Shown piece by piece: positions 19,013 to 26,319 of a stretch of 64,000 bases of DNA. Below the pieces are notes generated by a model. It had not been told where the DNA came from, ran no database searches, and was given only the letters and a program-made list of their open reading frames with translations. Origin of the DNA: an uncultured Erysipelotrichaceae bacterium (GTDB taxonomy: Bacteria > Bacillota_I > Bacilli_A > Erysipelotrichales > Erysipelotrichaceae); the NCBI GenBank assembly GCA_902793635.1, contig CADBEA010000003.1, positions 1-64,000 of the forward strand. The letters run 5' to 3'. How positions within the stretch are numbered: the first letter of the stretch is position 1; every line of letters starts with the position of its first letter. The position numbers were made by a program, and so were the translations under genes.

Positions 19013-19609
19013 TTATCCGTAAACCGCGTTTTTGACTTTGCGTCTTACCTTCTGCAGTCTGCTTTCATATGTCTTGACCGTCATATCCATTTTCTTCGCA
19101 CCCTCTTTGTAGGTGTTTTTACTGAGCCAGCACTCCACCAGCTGCACTTCTTCCTGGTTCAGCTTCCGGTAGGTTTCCCGCAGCCGTTCCGCCGCGCTGA
19201 CAAAATGGGTGTAGTACTCCGGATCACAGAACGGATCCCGCTGCGGCACCGAGCCATACATGGCTTCTTCCTCATTGACCATATTGTCGAGCCGGACCAG
19301 CTGACTGCCGTTGACCGTGATGTGGTTGTAGATTTTCCGGCATTCCGCCCAGAGCCGCCGCTTGACGACGATCGTCACATAGGTCAGAAATGATGCGTTC
19401 TGATCATTACGGTAAGTCTCTGCCGCATAGTACACGGCAATCCTTCCCTCCTGGATCAGATCGTCACGGTAGTCCTGCAGCGGCAGATATTTCATGATGC
19501 AGCTGTGGGCTATGGCATTGATCAAAGGTTTGTACTGACGAAAAAGAGCCACTTGCGCGTACTCGTCAAAATGGCTCATATATAAGAGTTCATACGGATT
19601 GTATTCCAT
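19013..19609 (-). CDS. SigH-like RNA polymerase sigma factor
   Basis: 198 residues. Region 2 is visible (YRDDLIQEGRIAVYYAAE, then FLTYVTIVVKRRL, a sigma region 2.3/2.4 pattern) and region 4 near the C-terminus (LSKNTYKEGAKKMDMTVKTYESRL). The size and the position at the end of cysS-mrnC-rlmB match the B. subtilis order cysS-mrnC-yacO-yacP-sigH, so this is probably a SigH-family sigma factor; yacP is missing. RBS GGAGGAG precedes ATG and the spacing to rlmB is 14 bases. It might control alternative functions such as competence; no targets can be named. Confidence 0.75.
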   Translation of the reverse strand: MEYNPYELLYMSHFDEYAQVALFRQYKPLINAIAHSCIMKYLPLQDYRDDLIQEGRIAVYYAAETYRNDQNASFLTYVTIVVKRRLWAECRKIYNHITVNGSQLVRLDNMVNEEEAMYGSVPQRDPFCDPEYYTHFVSAAERLRETYRKLNQEEVQLVECWLSKNTYKEGAKKMDMTVKTYESRLQKVRRKVKNAVYG

Positions 19610-19623
19610 GCTTTTTCTCCTCC

Positions 19624-20340
19624 TCAGAGGGGAAAACGTCTCGCCTGAATCGCATACATCAGAATACCGGCTGATACGGAAGCGTTCAGCGACTGGATCC
19701 GGCCGCGCATCGGCAGTGAGATGACATAGTCACACTTCTCCCGCAGCAGCCGGGAGATACCTTTTCCTTCGTTGCCGATGATCAGCACGGTATGGAAATC
19801 ATAGTCCAGACTGCGGTAGTCCTGGCCATCCATGTCGGTGCCGACCGCCCACCAGCCGGCTTTTTTCAGGTCTTCCAGCGTGCGGCCAAGATTGGTGACT
19901 GCCGCGCATTTCACCGTGTCGATCGCTCCGGCACTGACTTTGGCAACCGTCGGTGTCAGGCCGACCGCATGTGTCTTTTTGAAAATCACACCGGTAGCGC
20001 CTGCCGCATCGGCGGTACGCAGAATGGCACCCAGGTTATGCGGGTCTTCCAGCTCGTCCAGCATGATCAACAGACCCTTCTCTCCGTCCTTGACGGAAGC
20101 GGTGAGTTCTTCGACGGAATATGTTTTGTACGGTTCGGTTTCCGCTGCCACACCCTGATGACGGTCACTGCCGGTCATTTTGGTCAGGTTCTTACGGTCC
20201 GTGTGCTTCACAGGCACATGTGCCTGTCTGGCAAGTTTTTCAATTTCCGGATCATTGACAGCCAGCCAGACGACCTTTGCCCGGTTCGTATCGGTCAGTA
20301 TCTGTTTGATGACGTTTTTCCCGTATACAAATTGTGCCAT
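19624..20340 (-). CDS. rlmB: 23S rRNA 2'-O-methyltransferase (TrmH/RlmB family)
   Basis: 238 residues. SPOUT methyltransferase motifs are present: ALDE-type LDELEDPHNLGAILRTADA near residue 95, IGNEGKGIS near 190 and LPMRGRIQSLNASVSAG near the C-terminus. The N-terminus (FVYGKNVIKQIL) is the substrate-binding domain of RlmB, which methylates G2251 of 23S rRNA. It begins one base after the mrnC stop and belongs to the T-box operon. Family members are hard to separate by eye, so the exact target is less sure than the family. Confidence 0.9.
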   Translation of the reverse strand: MAQFVYGKNVIKQILTDTNRAKVVWLAVNDPEIEKLARQAHVPVKHTDRKNLTKMTGSDRHQGVAAETEPYKTYSVEELTASVKDGEKGLLIMLDELEDPHNLGAILRTADAAGATGVIFKKTHAVGLTPTVAKVSAGAIDTVKCAAVTNLGRTLEDLKKAGWWAVGTDMDGQDYRSLDYDFHTVLIIGNEGKGISRLLREKCDYVISLPMRGRIQSLNASVSAGILMYAIQARRFPL

Positions 20341-20341
20341 G

Positions 20342-20725
20342 TTATTCTCCCTGCAGACTCCTGACTTTCGTCCAGATTTCTCTGATTCTTTCTTCCTTTT
20401 TTTCCAGGTACAATGCCCCTAAAATAGCTTCAAATCCGGTGGACATCCGGTAGGTTCCCACATCGGTATTGTGGGGAACTGTGCCGGCATTGCCGTTGCG
20501 GCCGCGATGATAGGTTTCCTCTTCTTCGGCTGTGAAGAAGCCTTCTTCATGCAGAGCTTCATAGAAAGAAGCCTGGGCTTTGGCATTGACATAGGCAATC
20601 GACAGCTTCTGCAGCTGGGTTCCTTTGTTTTTGCCTTCTTCCACCAGATAATTACGGACAGCCAGCGACCACACCGCATCACCGAGAAAGGCGAGGGTAC
20701 GGCCGGAACAGTCGTTCGGCTTCAT
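20342..20725 (-). CDS. mrnC: Mini-ribonuclease 3 (MrnC)
   Basis: 127 residues: a single RNase III domain without a dsRNA-binding domain, the hallmark of Mini-III, which matures 23S rRNA ends. The conserved stretches are LAFLGDAVWSLAVR near residue 11 and the acidic pair around STGFEAILGALYLEKKEER. It overlaps the cysS stop by one base (TAATG at 20725), as is usual for the conserved cysS-mrnC pair. Confidence 0.95.
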   Translation of the reverse strand: MKPNDCSGRTLAFLGDAVWSLAVRNYLVEEGKNKGTQLQKLSIAYVNAKAQASFYEALHEEGFFTAEEEETYHRGRNGNAGTVPHNTDVGTYRMSTGFEAILGALYLEKKEERIREIWTKVRSLQGE

Positions 20726-22059
20726 TACAGAAGCCCTTTCTCCGCCAGTTTGCCGCGCCAGATGTCAGCTTCCGCGAAATTCTTTTCCGCCTTGGCGGCA
20801 TTCCACTTGTCAAACATCTCACGGTCTTCGTCGGTGATTACCGGCTTTTCCACAACAATGCCGAGAATGCCAAGCATCTTTTCCACAGCGTTGCGGTACA
20901 AACCGGTCGTGGCGAAGTTGATTTCTCTCTGCCGCAGCGACTGATTCAGTTTCTTGACGGTTTCAAAGATCACGGCATAGGCGTTCGGTGTGTTCATATC
21001 GTCATCCATCGCATCCAGGAATGCTCTGAATTCCGCTTCGTCATAAGCACTTCCCATATCCGCGTTGGCCAACGCTGCCTTGATGTCTGCCTGACGCATC
21101 GGTTTTACGACCTTGTCCAGTTCCTTGCGGGCTGTCTCGATAGTCTCTTCCGAGAAATTCAGTTCCTTGCGGTAATGAACGGAAGAAACCAGCCATCTGG
21201 TCAGATTGGTTCCGAGCCGCAGAACGACATCCTTGGCCCACATCGTATTGCCCAGTGACTTGGACATCTTTTCGCCGTCGATATTGACCATGGCGTTATG
21301 GATCCAGAAGTTAGCCAGGGAATTGCCGTTCATGGCTTCCTGCTGTGCTGCTTCGTTTTCATGGTGCGGGAACTTCAGGTCCATGCCGCCGCCGTGAATG
21401 TCAATGATCGGTCCCATGTTGTCATTGATCATGACCACGCATTCGGTATGCCAGCCCGGTCTTCCCGGACCCCATGGTGAATCCCATTTGATGCCCATGT
21501 CGGTTTTCTTCCACAGGGCGAAGTCATACGGGTTCTTCTTCTGGTCGTTTGTTTCAATACGGGCGCCGGCTTCCAGGTGTTCCAGTCTCTGATGGGAAAT
21601 CTCACCATAGCTCGGTACACTGTCAACACTGAAATAGACATCACCGTCCACTTCATAGGCATTGCCCTTCTTTACCAGCGCATCCACAAAAGCGATGATC
21701 TGATCCATCGTTTCCGTAACCCGCGGCGTGATATCCGGCAGTTCCGTATTCAGCATGGATCTGACTTCCTGATATGCTTCGATATAACGTTCGGCAATGA
21801 CTGCTTCTGTGGTATTCTCTTCCGCAGCCTTTTTGATGATCTTGTCATCGACATCGGTAAAATTGGATACGTACTTCACCGTATATCCCTCCGCTTCAAA
21901 CAGACGCTTCAGCACGTCAAAGACGATCATCGGTCTGGCATTGCCGATATGGGCGTAGTTATAGACCGTCGGACCGCAGACATACATATCCACATGTCCC
22001 TCATGAATTGGTTTGAATTCTTCCACCTGCAGTGTTTTTGAATTGTACAGTCTGATCAT
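20725..22059 (-). CDS. cysS: Cysteinyl-tRNA synthetase
   Basis: 444 residues; class I synthetase that charges tRNA-Cys. HIGH-type motif NYAHIGNARP at about residue 35, zinc ligands in CGPTVYN and HTECVVM, and KMSKSLGNT near residue 265. It is preceded by a T-box leader with a Cys specifier, so expression rises when tRNA-Cys is uncharged. First gene of cysS-mrnC-rlmB-sigH-like. Confidence 0.97.
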   Translation of the reverse strand: MIRLYNSKTLQVEEFKPIHEGHVDMYVCGPTVYNYAHIGNARPMIVFDVLKRLFEAEGYTVKYVSNFTDVDDKIIKKAAEENTTEAVIAERYIEAYQEVRSMLNTELPDITPRVTETMDQIIAFVDALVKKGNAYEVDGDVYFSVDSVPSYGEISHQRLEHLEAGARIETNDQKKNPYDFALWKKTDMGIKWDSPWGPGRPGWHTECVVMINDNMGPIIDIHGGGMDLKFPHHENEAAQQEAMNGNSLANFWIHNAMVNIDGEKMSKSLGNTMWAKDVVLRLGTNLTRWLVSSVHYRKELNFSEETIETARKELDKVVKPMRQADIKAALANADMGSAYDEAEFRAFLDAMDDDMNTPNAYAVIFETVKKLNQSLRQREINFATTGLYRNAVEKMLGILGIVVEKPVITDEDREMFDKWNAAKAEKNFAEADIWRGKLAEKGLL

Positions 22060-22071
22060 GATTTATTCCTC

Positions 22072-22270
22072 CAAAAGAAAAGCGCCTCCAAAAAGACGCC
22101 TTGCGCGTGGTTCCACTTTTCTTGTTTGCTCGATCTGCTTAACGCACAGCTAACGTTCCTTCTACATTCTCAAAGGACCCTCCGGAGGGCATTCACTTCT
22201 GTTACGGCAAGGATGTTTCACCAGCCCATCCCTCTCTTCATGCCTGCTCAGAGTTACTTGTCTCCATCAC
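22072..22270 (-). ncRNA. T-box riboswitch (cysteine) upstream of cysS
   Basis: Minus strand: stem I starts near 22270 (GAGACAAGTAACTC) and includes GTGAATGCC, where TGC is a Cys codon in the specifier position. The T-box sequence GTGGAACCACGCG lies at 22104-22116. Its TGGA bulge pairs with UCCA, which fits tRNA-Cys (discriminator U). A terminator (GCGTCT-loop-AGGCGC, then TTTTC) follows at about 22078-22101. Uncharged tRNA-Cys would favour the antiterminator. The specifier assignment fits the downstream cysS gene. Confidence 0.93.
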
Positions 22271-22351
22271 CGGTTTACGCAACTATCTTAACACAGAACC
22301 GCTGTATTCCGTTGATTTTTATAGCTGTATCCATGTCCATACTGAAAGGGT

Positions 22352-22882
22352 TCATTCTGCCCGGCAGGCAATCACGGTTTCGTTCGTCATTCCTTCCGCC
22401 CGGATCACCAGCTGCACATTCTGCAGACTGGTCCGGCTGTCACCGATATAATCAATGACAAAACGGTACTGTGTACCGGAAACATCGGTAAAGACGACCG
22501 GCATGCCCGGGGCGATTTTCTTTATATCCACAGCATCGGTAACGATGACACCGGTGCCGCTGCGGATCAGCCCATCCTTCATTTTCGAAGCTGCTTCATT
22601 GCCTGCTTCATTCTGCACGGCAAAGGCACAGACATCAGCGATCTCAACATAGCCGACAAAATTCAGGCCGTTGATCTCCACACTCCCCATCGGCTCGGTA
22701 TCTTCTTCATACAGCATGCCGGCAGTCCGTTCCGGCAGGATTTCGATCATCGTTTCCAATGCGTCCTCGGCACGGTGTCTGACATCCTGTTCTGCCCGGA
22801 TACTGCTGAACATCAGAAACAGACCGACCAGCAGCGCGGCACCGCCGATGATCATGAGTATATATGACAGTGTTTTCTTCAT
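22352..22882 (-). CDS. Sortase-like membrane protein lacking catalytic residues
   Basis: About 176 residues: one N-terminal membrane segment (SYILMIIGGAALLVGLFLMF), then a beta-rich domain with MGSVEINGLNFVGYVE, KKIAPGMPVVFTDVSGTQYR and LVIRAEGMTNETVIACRAE. The order and spacing resemble a sortase: a G-x-L-x-I start, then K-L/G-D-V, then a TLxTC-like strand, then R. There is no catalytic Cys where TLxTC would be and no obvious GH histidine. It follows a Cna-B surface protein, a normal sortase neighbourhood. Start 22882 (MKKTLSY) has no strong RBS, and a TTG codon at 22903 is possible. The sortase relation is inferred; it could be a different pilus-accessory membrane protein. Confidence 0.45.
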   Translation of the reverse strand: MKKTLSYILMIIGGAALLVGLFLMFSSIRAEQDVRHRAEDALETMIEILPERTAGMLYEEDTEPMGSVEINGLNFVGYVEIADVCAFAVQNEAGNEAASKMKDGLIRSGTGVIVTDAVDIKKIAPGMPVVFTDVSGTQYRFVIDYIGDSRTSLQNVQLVIRAEGMTNETVIACRAE

Positions 22883-22902
22883 AACGTGTTCATCATAATA
22901 CA

Positions 22903-22928
22903 ATGGCTGCGGTTATTTCCACAGCCAT
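22903..22928 (-). promoter_or_regulatory. Intercistronic stem-loop
   Basis: ATGGCTG(t)GG-aaataa-CC(g)CAGCCAT forms a 9-pair hairpin in the 54-base gap between the Cna-B gene and the sortase-like gene. No run of T follows, so it may be an RNA-processing or attenuation element rather than a terminator. Confidence 0.45.
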
Positions 22929-22936
22929 CGCTTCTT

Positions 22937-23887
22937 TCATTCTGTCTGCTTTCTATCCCTTAGCAGGACAATACCCGCCAGCAGGGCAATCAGTCCGCCG
23001 ATGCACAGACCCATCATCGGCCATTTCAGATCGGTATGATCACTGGTATCCGGCGGTTCCGTAAACCGGTTGCGGATCGTGAACACAGTCGTCTGATCTT
23101 CATAGGATACTTTATAGCCATCCGGAACTTTGACTTCCCGGACTGAATACCTGGCATTCTTTTCACCCATCCAGGTATATGACCAGTTATTGGAACTGTT
23201 CAGGACAACTGTTTCAACGACAGTATTGTTTTTCAGGATCTGCACTTCCAGACTGGCCGGACGCTTCTTTCCTTCACCGTCATTGACCCAGACTTTCAGA
23301 ACCCGGTACTCACGCGGCGGGATCTGTTCCTTTTTGTATTTCATGTTGACTTCATAGTCATAGAACCATTCTTCCGTATCACCGATATACGGAATCTTCC
23401 CGTCGGAAATATTGGTCGGCACACTGATCAGCATCGGCAGTGTGTAATACAGATCATTGTCCACTTCGATCGGATCCGACAGGACCAGATACAGACCGAC
23501 CGGCAGATCAGCGGCAACACACTGTTCACCGCTGTTCGTGAAGGTCACATCCGGTTCAATACTGTCACCCGGAACGATACCGGCCAGTGTCTTGGCGGTT
23601 TCGGCCCAGACTGCCTGGGAAGTTGAACCGTCATACGGTTCGCGGTCTTCGACATTCACGGTGATCTGATCGGCATACGGTGCGAACTTCGGCGTCAGTG
23701 TAAAGACCATTGTCTTATCCGCATCAGCGACCTTGTAGAACCTGAGTTCCGCACCTTCCGGCGGATAACCGGTCAGTGTCACCGTGCCGGTCTTTGTCAC
23801 GTCGACCTCCGCCATCGCGAATACCGGCAGGATACACAAGATCATCGACAGCAATATCATGGGTATTGTTTTAATATATCGTTTCAT
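22937..23887 (-). CDS. Membrane-anchored Cna-B surface protein (SpaA-like)
   Basis: 316 residues. Signal peptide (about 1-26, ending near VFAMA), an N-terminal beta domain about 30-180, one Cna_B domain about 190-265 (core YRVLKVWVNDGEGKKRP and KVPDGYKVSYE), then a membrane segment (MGLCIGGLIALLAGIVLL) and a short basic tail DRKQTE. No LPxTG motif precedes the membrane segment, so it is anchored by the helix rather than by a sortase. Cna_B domains often carry isopeptide bonds. Operon partner is the sortase-like protein. An inverted repeat and an AT-rich promoter region lie upstream (see 23909-23984). Confidence 0.8.
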   Translation of the reverse strand: MKRYIKTIPMILLSMILCILPVFAMAEVDVTKTGTVTLTGYPPEGAELRFYKVADADKTMVFTLTPKFAPYADQITVNVEDREPYDGSTSQAVWAETAKTLAGIVPGDSIEPDVTFTNSGEQCVAADLPVGLYLVLSDPIEVDNDLYYTLPMLISVPTNISDGKIPYIGDTEEWFYDYEVNMKYKKEQIPPREYRVLKVWVNDGEGKKRPASLEVQILKNNTVVETVVLNSSNNWSYTWMGEKNARYSVREVKVPDGYKVSYEDQTTVFTIRNRFTEPPDTSDHTDLKWPMMGLCIGGLIALLAGIVLLRDRKQTE

Positions 23888-23908
23888 GCGTCATTCCCCC
23901 AACGAACT

Positions 23909-23930
23909 GTATGATCAAAAACGATCATAC
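23909..23930. promoter_or_regulatory. Inverted repeat upstream of the surface-protein gene
   Basis: Perfect 8-base arms GTATGATC / GATCATAC around AAAAAC; a third half-like copy ATGATAC follows at about 23934. It lies 22 bases upstream of the start of the Cna-B gene. No T-run follows on either strand, so it reads better as a protein-binding operator than a terminator. Confidence 0.5.
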
Positions 23931-23972
23931 GGCATGATACTCTCTCAGAAAATACCGGTTTATGGCATTTCT

Positions 23973-23984
23973 CTATTATAATAG
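23973..23984. promoter_or_regulatory. Palindromic -10 region (bidirectional promoter candidate)
   Basis: CTATTATAATAG is a perfect 12-base palindrome containing TATAAT on both strands. It sits between the divergent Cna-B gene and the small repeat gene and may serve transcription toward the Cna-B gene; -35 boxes are not clear. Confidence 0.4.
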
Positions 23985-24067
23985 CCTAATTCGGCCTTCT
24001 CTGACATAACCTTTCACGGTAATTCTCGATGTCCCGGATACTTCGCAGGCTTTTTTACATTAAAGAT

Positions 24068-24097
24068 TTACAAAAGAATCTTTATTATGTTTATAAT
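24068..24097 (+). promoter_or_regulatory. Promoter of the small repeat protein
   Basis: TTACAA, an 18-base spacer and TATAAT (24092-24097), 34 bases before the ATG at 24132. Confidence 0.6.
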
Positions 24098-24105
24098 GAT
24101 AATAA
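24091..24105 (+). promoter_or_regulatory. PerR/Fur-like box over the -10
   Basis: TTATAATGATAATAA matches the PerR box consensus TTATAATnATTATAA at 13 of 14 fixed positions and lies directly over the -10 box. The sequence extends as AATGATAATAATCATT, which also contains Fur-type GATAAT units. A regulator bound here would block transcription. Chance matches are more likely in AT-rich DNA. Confidence 0.5.
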
Positions 24106-24131
24106 TCATTTGAGTAATGGAGGAAAAAATA

Positions 24132-24521
24132 ATGTCCGAAAACAAAGATCTGCTGCAGCAGGCTGAAGAAGCTGTTAAAAAAGTAGAAGATGCAGGCGAA
24201 AACGTAGTCGAAAAGGTCAAGGAAATGGACCTCGTCGAATCCGCTAAGGATGCGGCTGACAAGGCTGTAACATCTCTGAAGTCTACCTTCCTCGGTGAAG
24301 ACGGCAAATTCGACAAAGAAGATGTTGACCGTCTGGCAGCTTCCGCCAAGGAAACAGCTGACAAGGCAGTTGAATCCGTCAAGAATTCCTCTGTCGGCAA
24401 AGCTGTCCTCGGTGAAGACGGCAAGTTCGACAAGGAAGACGTTGACCGCCTCACAGCTTCCGCCAAGGACGCTGCCGAGAATGTCGTCAATACCGTCAAG
24501 AACTTCTTCAACAAGGAATAA
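24132..24521 (+). CDS. Small acidic helical repeat protein (stress-protein-like)
   Basis: 129 residues, highly charged, no membrane segment or signal. Amphipathic helices rich in Ala/Lys/Glu (QQAEEAVKKVEDAGENVVEK, SAKDAADKAV) resemble LEA-like or coiled-coil proteins. Two direct copies of LGEDGKFDKEDVDRL start near residues 54 and 95, each followed by helix; the DGKFDKEDV core resembles an EF-hand/dockerin calcium loop but is shorter than canonical. Start 24132 (MSENKDLL) has GGAGG 8 bases upstream. It has its own promoter, a PerR/Fur-like box and a strong terminator, which suggests a single, well-expressed, stress-responsive gene. Function is not known. Confidence 0.8.
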   Translation: MSENKDLLQQAEEAVKKVEDAGENVVEKVKEMDLVESAKDAADKAVTSLKSTFLGEDGKFDKEDVDRLAASAKETADKAVESVKNSSVGKAVLGEDGKFDKEDVDRLTASAKDAAENVVNTVKNFFNKE

Positions 24522-24530
24522 CAAAAATGA

Positions 24531-24561
24531 GAAACGGCACATCGGTGCTGTTTCTTTTTTT
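24531..24561 (+). terminator. Terminator of the small repeat protein gene
   Basis: GAAACGGCAC-ATCG-GTGCTGTTTC followed by TTTTTTT, 10 bases after the stop. Confidence 0.9.
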
Positions 24562-24581
24562 ATCTTTGTTAAAATAGTGAT

Positions 24582-25607
24582 ATGAGTGTTACTTTTGAAC
24601 GAGTTTATTTCATCCTCATGGCTCTGAGTGGCCTGGTGTTTGTCATTTCCATGATCCGGGATATCAGAAGATTCCGCAACGGACTCTATCTTCTGTTGTT
24701 TTTACTGCTGCTCAGTTTCTATATTCTCATTTATTATGCCCCGACCCAGTACGGCTCCTTTGTCGCCCTGATCTATTCCCTGCTTGTCGTCTTTCTGGTT
24801 GTCATTGTGCCGATCCTGCTCATCATCAACGGTTTTGTGATGATCGTGCGGGAAGGGAAAAGTCTGGCCAATCTGCTGTCTTTGCTGTTTGGGATTTTCA
24901 TACTGGGCGGCGAGATGGTTCTGCTGTGGGGCATCCGGATGACCGGATCGGACAGTACCCTGCTCCATGTCATCCTGATTATGCTGGGATACGCGGTATT
25001 CTATGCCTCGATGATCTTCCTGGCCTTCCTGTTCTACACCTGGACCATCAAACTGATTCCGCGCCGTTCCAATTTCAATTATGTCATTGTCCTCGGAGCC
25101 GGCCTGATCAACGGTGAAACCGTCTCCAAGCTGCTCTCCGACCGTCTGGACAAAGGCATCAAGGTATATGAGCGTTCCCTGTCCGACTGCAAGATCATCT
25201 GTTCCGGCGGCCAGGGACCGGACGAAAAAGTCTCGGAAGCGGAAGCGATGAAGCGCTACCTGCTGTCCCAGGGCATTGACGAAAAGGACATTCTGAAAGA
25301 AGACCGCTCCACTGACACGATGGAGAATCTTACCAACTGCAAGGAAATCATCAACAGCCGCAAAGGCAATCATTATACCGCCATCGTCACTTCCGGCTAC
25401 CATGTCTTAAGAGCCATGATCTACTCGCGCCGCATTGACTTCGAAGCCACCGGCATCGGTGCCCACACCGCTTTCTATTACTGGCCGAGCGCCATGATCC
25501 GGGAATACGCGGCATTGGTCAAGTACTACTATGCGCCGTATTTCATCGGTCTCTTCGTTACCGAATTCCTGCTGTTTGAACTGCTGTACAGAAATATAGC
25601 CCACTGA
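24582..25607 (+). CDS. DUF218 (YdcF/SanA/ElyC) membrane protein
   Basis: 341 residues. Five or so N-terminal membrane helices (about residues 5-150), then a DUF218 domain (about 165-300) with NYVIVLGAGLING, IICSGGQGPDE, EDRSTDTMENL and TSGYHVLRAM, and a last membrane segment near the C-terminus. Family members (SanA, ElyC, YdcF) are linked to envelope integrity; the biochemical role is unknown. The start codon follows a TTAAAATAG -10-like box by about 6 bases and no Shine-Dalgarno is visible, so the message might be leaderless. It converges on kdpE, with a shared hairpin over the stop codons. Confidence 0.85.
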   Translation: MSVTFERVYFILMALSGLVFVISMIRDIRRFRNGLYLLLFLLLLSFYILIYYAPTQYGSFVALIYSLLVVFLVVIVPILLIINGFVMIVREGKSLANLLSLLFGIFILGGEMVLLWGIRMTGSDSTLLHVILIMLGYAVFYASMIFLAFLFYTWTIKLIPRRSNFNYVIVLGAGLINGETVSKLLSDRLDKGIKVYERSLSDCKIICSGGQGPDEKVSEAEAMKRYLLSQGIDEKDILKEDRSTDTMENLTNCKEIINSRKGNHYTAIVTSGYHVLRAMIYSRRIDFEATGIGAHTAFYYWPSAMIREYAALVKYYYAPYFIGLFVTEFLLFELLYRNIAH

Positions 25608-25621
25608 TTGCTCAGCGGGCT
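25598..25621. terminator. Shared hairpin between convergent genes
   Basis: AGCCCACTGA-TTGC-TCAGCGGGCT: a 10-pair stem with one mismatch lying over the ends of both convergent genes. The T-runs on either side are weak, so efficiency is uncertain. Confidence 0.5.
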
Positions 25622-26319
25622 GTGTCTTTTCGGATCATCTGATAACCGATACCGATATGGGTCCGGATGAGGTCTTCCCCTTCCGGATCTTTTTTTAGTT
25701 TGCGCCGCAGAGCTGTCATATAGACACGCAGTGAGACGATATCCGATTCCATGCCGTTGCCCCAGATGTGGTCAATGATATAGGAATGGGTCAGGACTTT
25801 GCCGACATTGCGGGCCAGCAGACTCAGCAGTTTGTATTCCATTGCTGTCAGACGTATCTCCTCACCGTCGAGAGATACGACATTGGAGGCATAGTCGATC
25901 GTCAGCGGTCCGTTGTGGAAGACGGCCTTCTCGTCTGCCTTGCTTGCGATATAGGTCATCCGCCGCTGGGCTGCCCGGATCCTGGCCAGCAGTTCCTCGA
26001 TCGAGAACGGCTTGGTCAGGTAGTCGTCAGCGCCGCTGTCGAGAGCCATGATCTTGTCACTGTCTTCGCCTCGCGCGCTGATGATAATGATCATTGCGGA
26101 AGACCAGGAACGGACCGCCTTGATGATTTCGATGCCGTCAATGTCAGGCAGCCCGAGATCCAGCAGGATCATATCCGGCTGATGGGAAGCGCACAACGAG
26201 ATCGCTTCATTGCCTCCCGATGCGGTGATATAGGAATATTCATGAATCTTCAGAGTGGTCGTGATCAGGTTCATGACCGAGCGGTCATCCTCTACGACCA
26301 GGATCTTGAAATCACTCAT
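25612..26319 (-). CDS. kdpE: KdpE-type response regulator
   Basis: 235 residues. Receiver domain with the acidic pair near the start (LVVEDDRS), phospho-acceptor Asp in MILLDLGLPDIDG (about residue 54) and a Lys in YLTKPFS; C-terminal OmpR/PhoB-type winged helix (IRLTAMEYKLLSLLARN, VYMTALRRKLKKD). It overlaps kdpD by 8 bases. Its neighbours are Ktr potassium genes, not kdpFABC. Confidence 0.92.
   Translation of the reverse strand: MSDFKILVVEDDRSVMNLITTTLKIHEYSYITASGGNEAISLCASHQPDMILLDLGLPDIDGIEIIKAVRSWSSAMIIIISARGEDSDKIMALDSGADDYLTKPFSIEELLARIRAAQRRMTYIASKADEKAVFHNGPLTIDYASNVVSLDGEEIRLTAMEYKLLSLLARNVGKVLTHSYIIDHIWGNGMESDIVSLRVYMTALRRKLKKDPEGEDLIRTHIGIGYQMIRKDTAR

Noticed and set aside
24060-24542. 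Long minus-strand reading frames opposite the small repeat gene
   Set aside because: They are antisense shadows of a repeat-rich gene: the plus frame has the promoter, RBS, acidic helical composition and terminator, and the minus frames have none.
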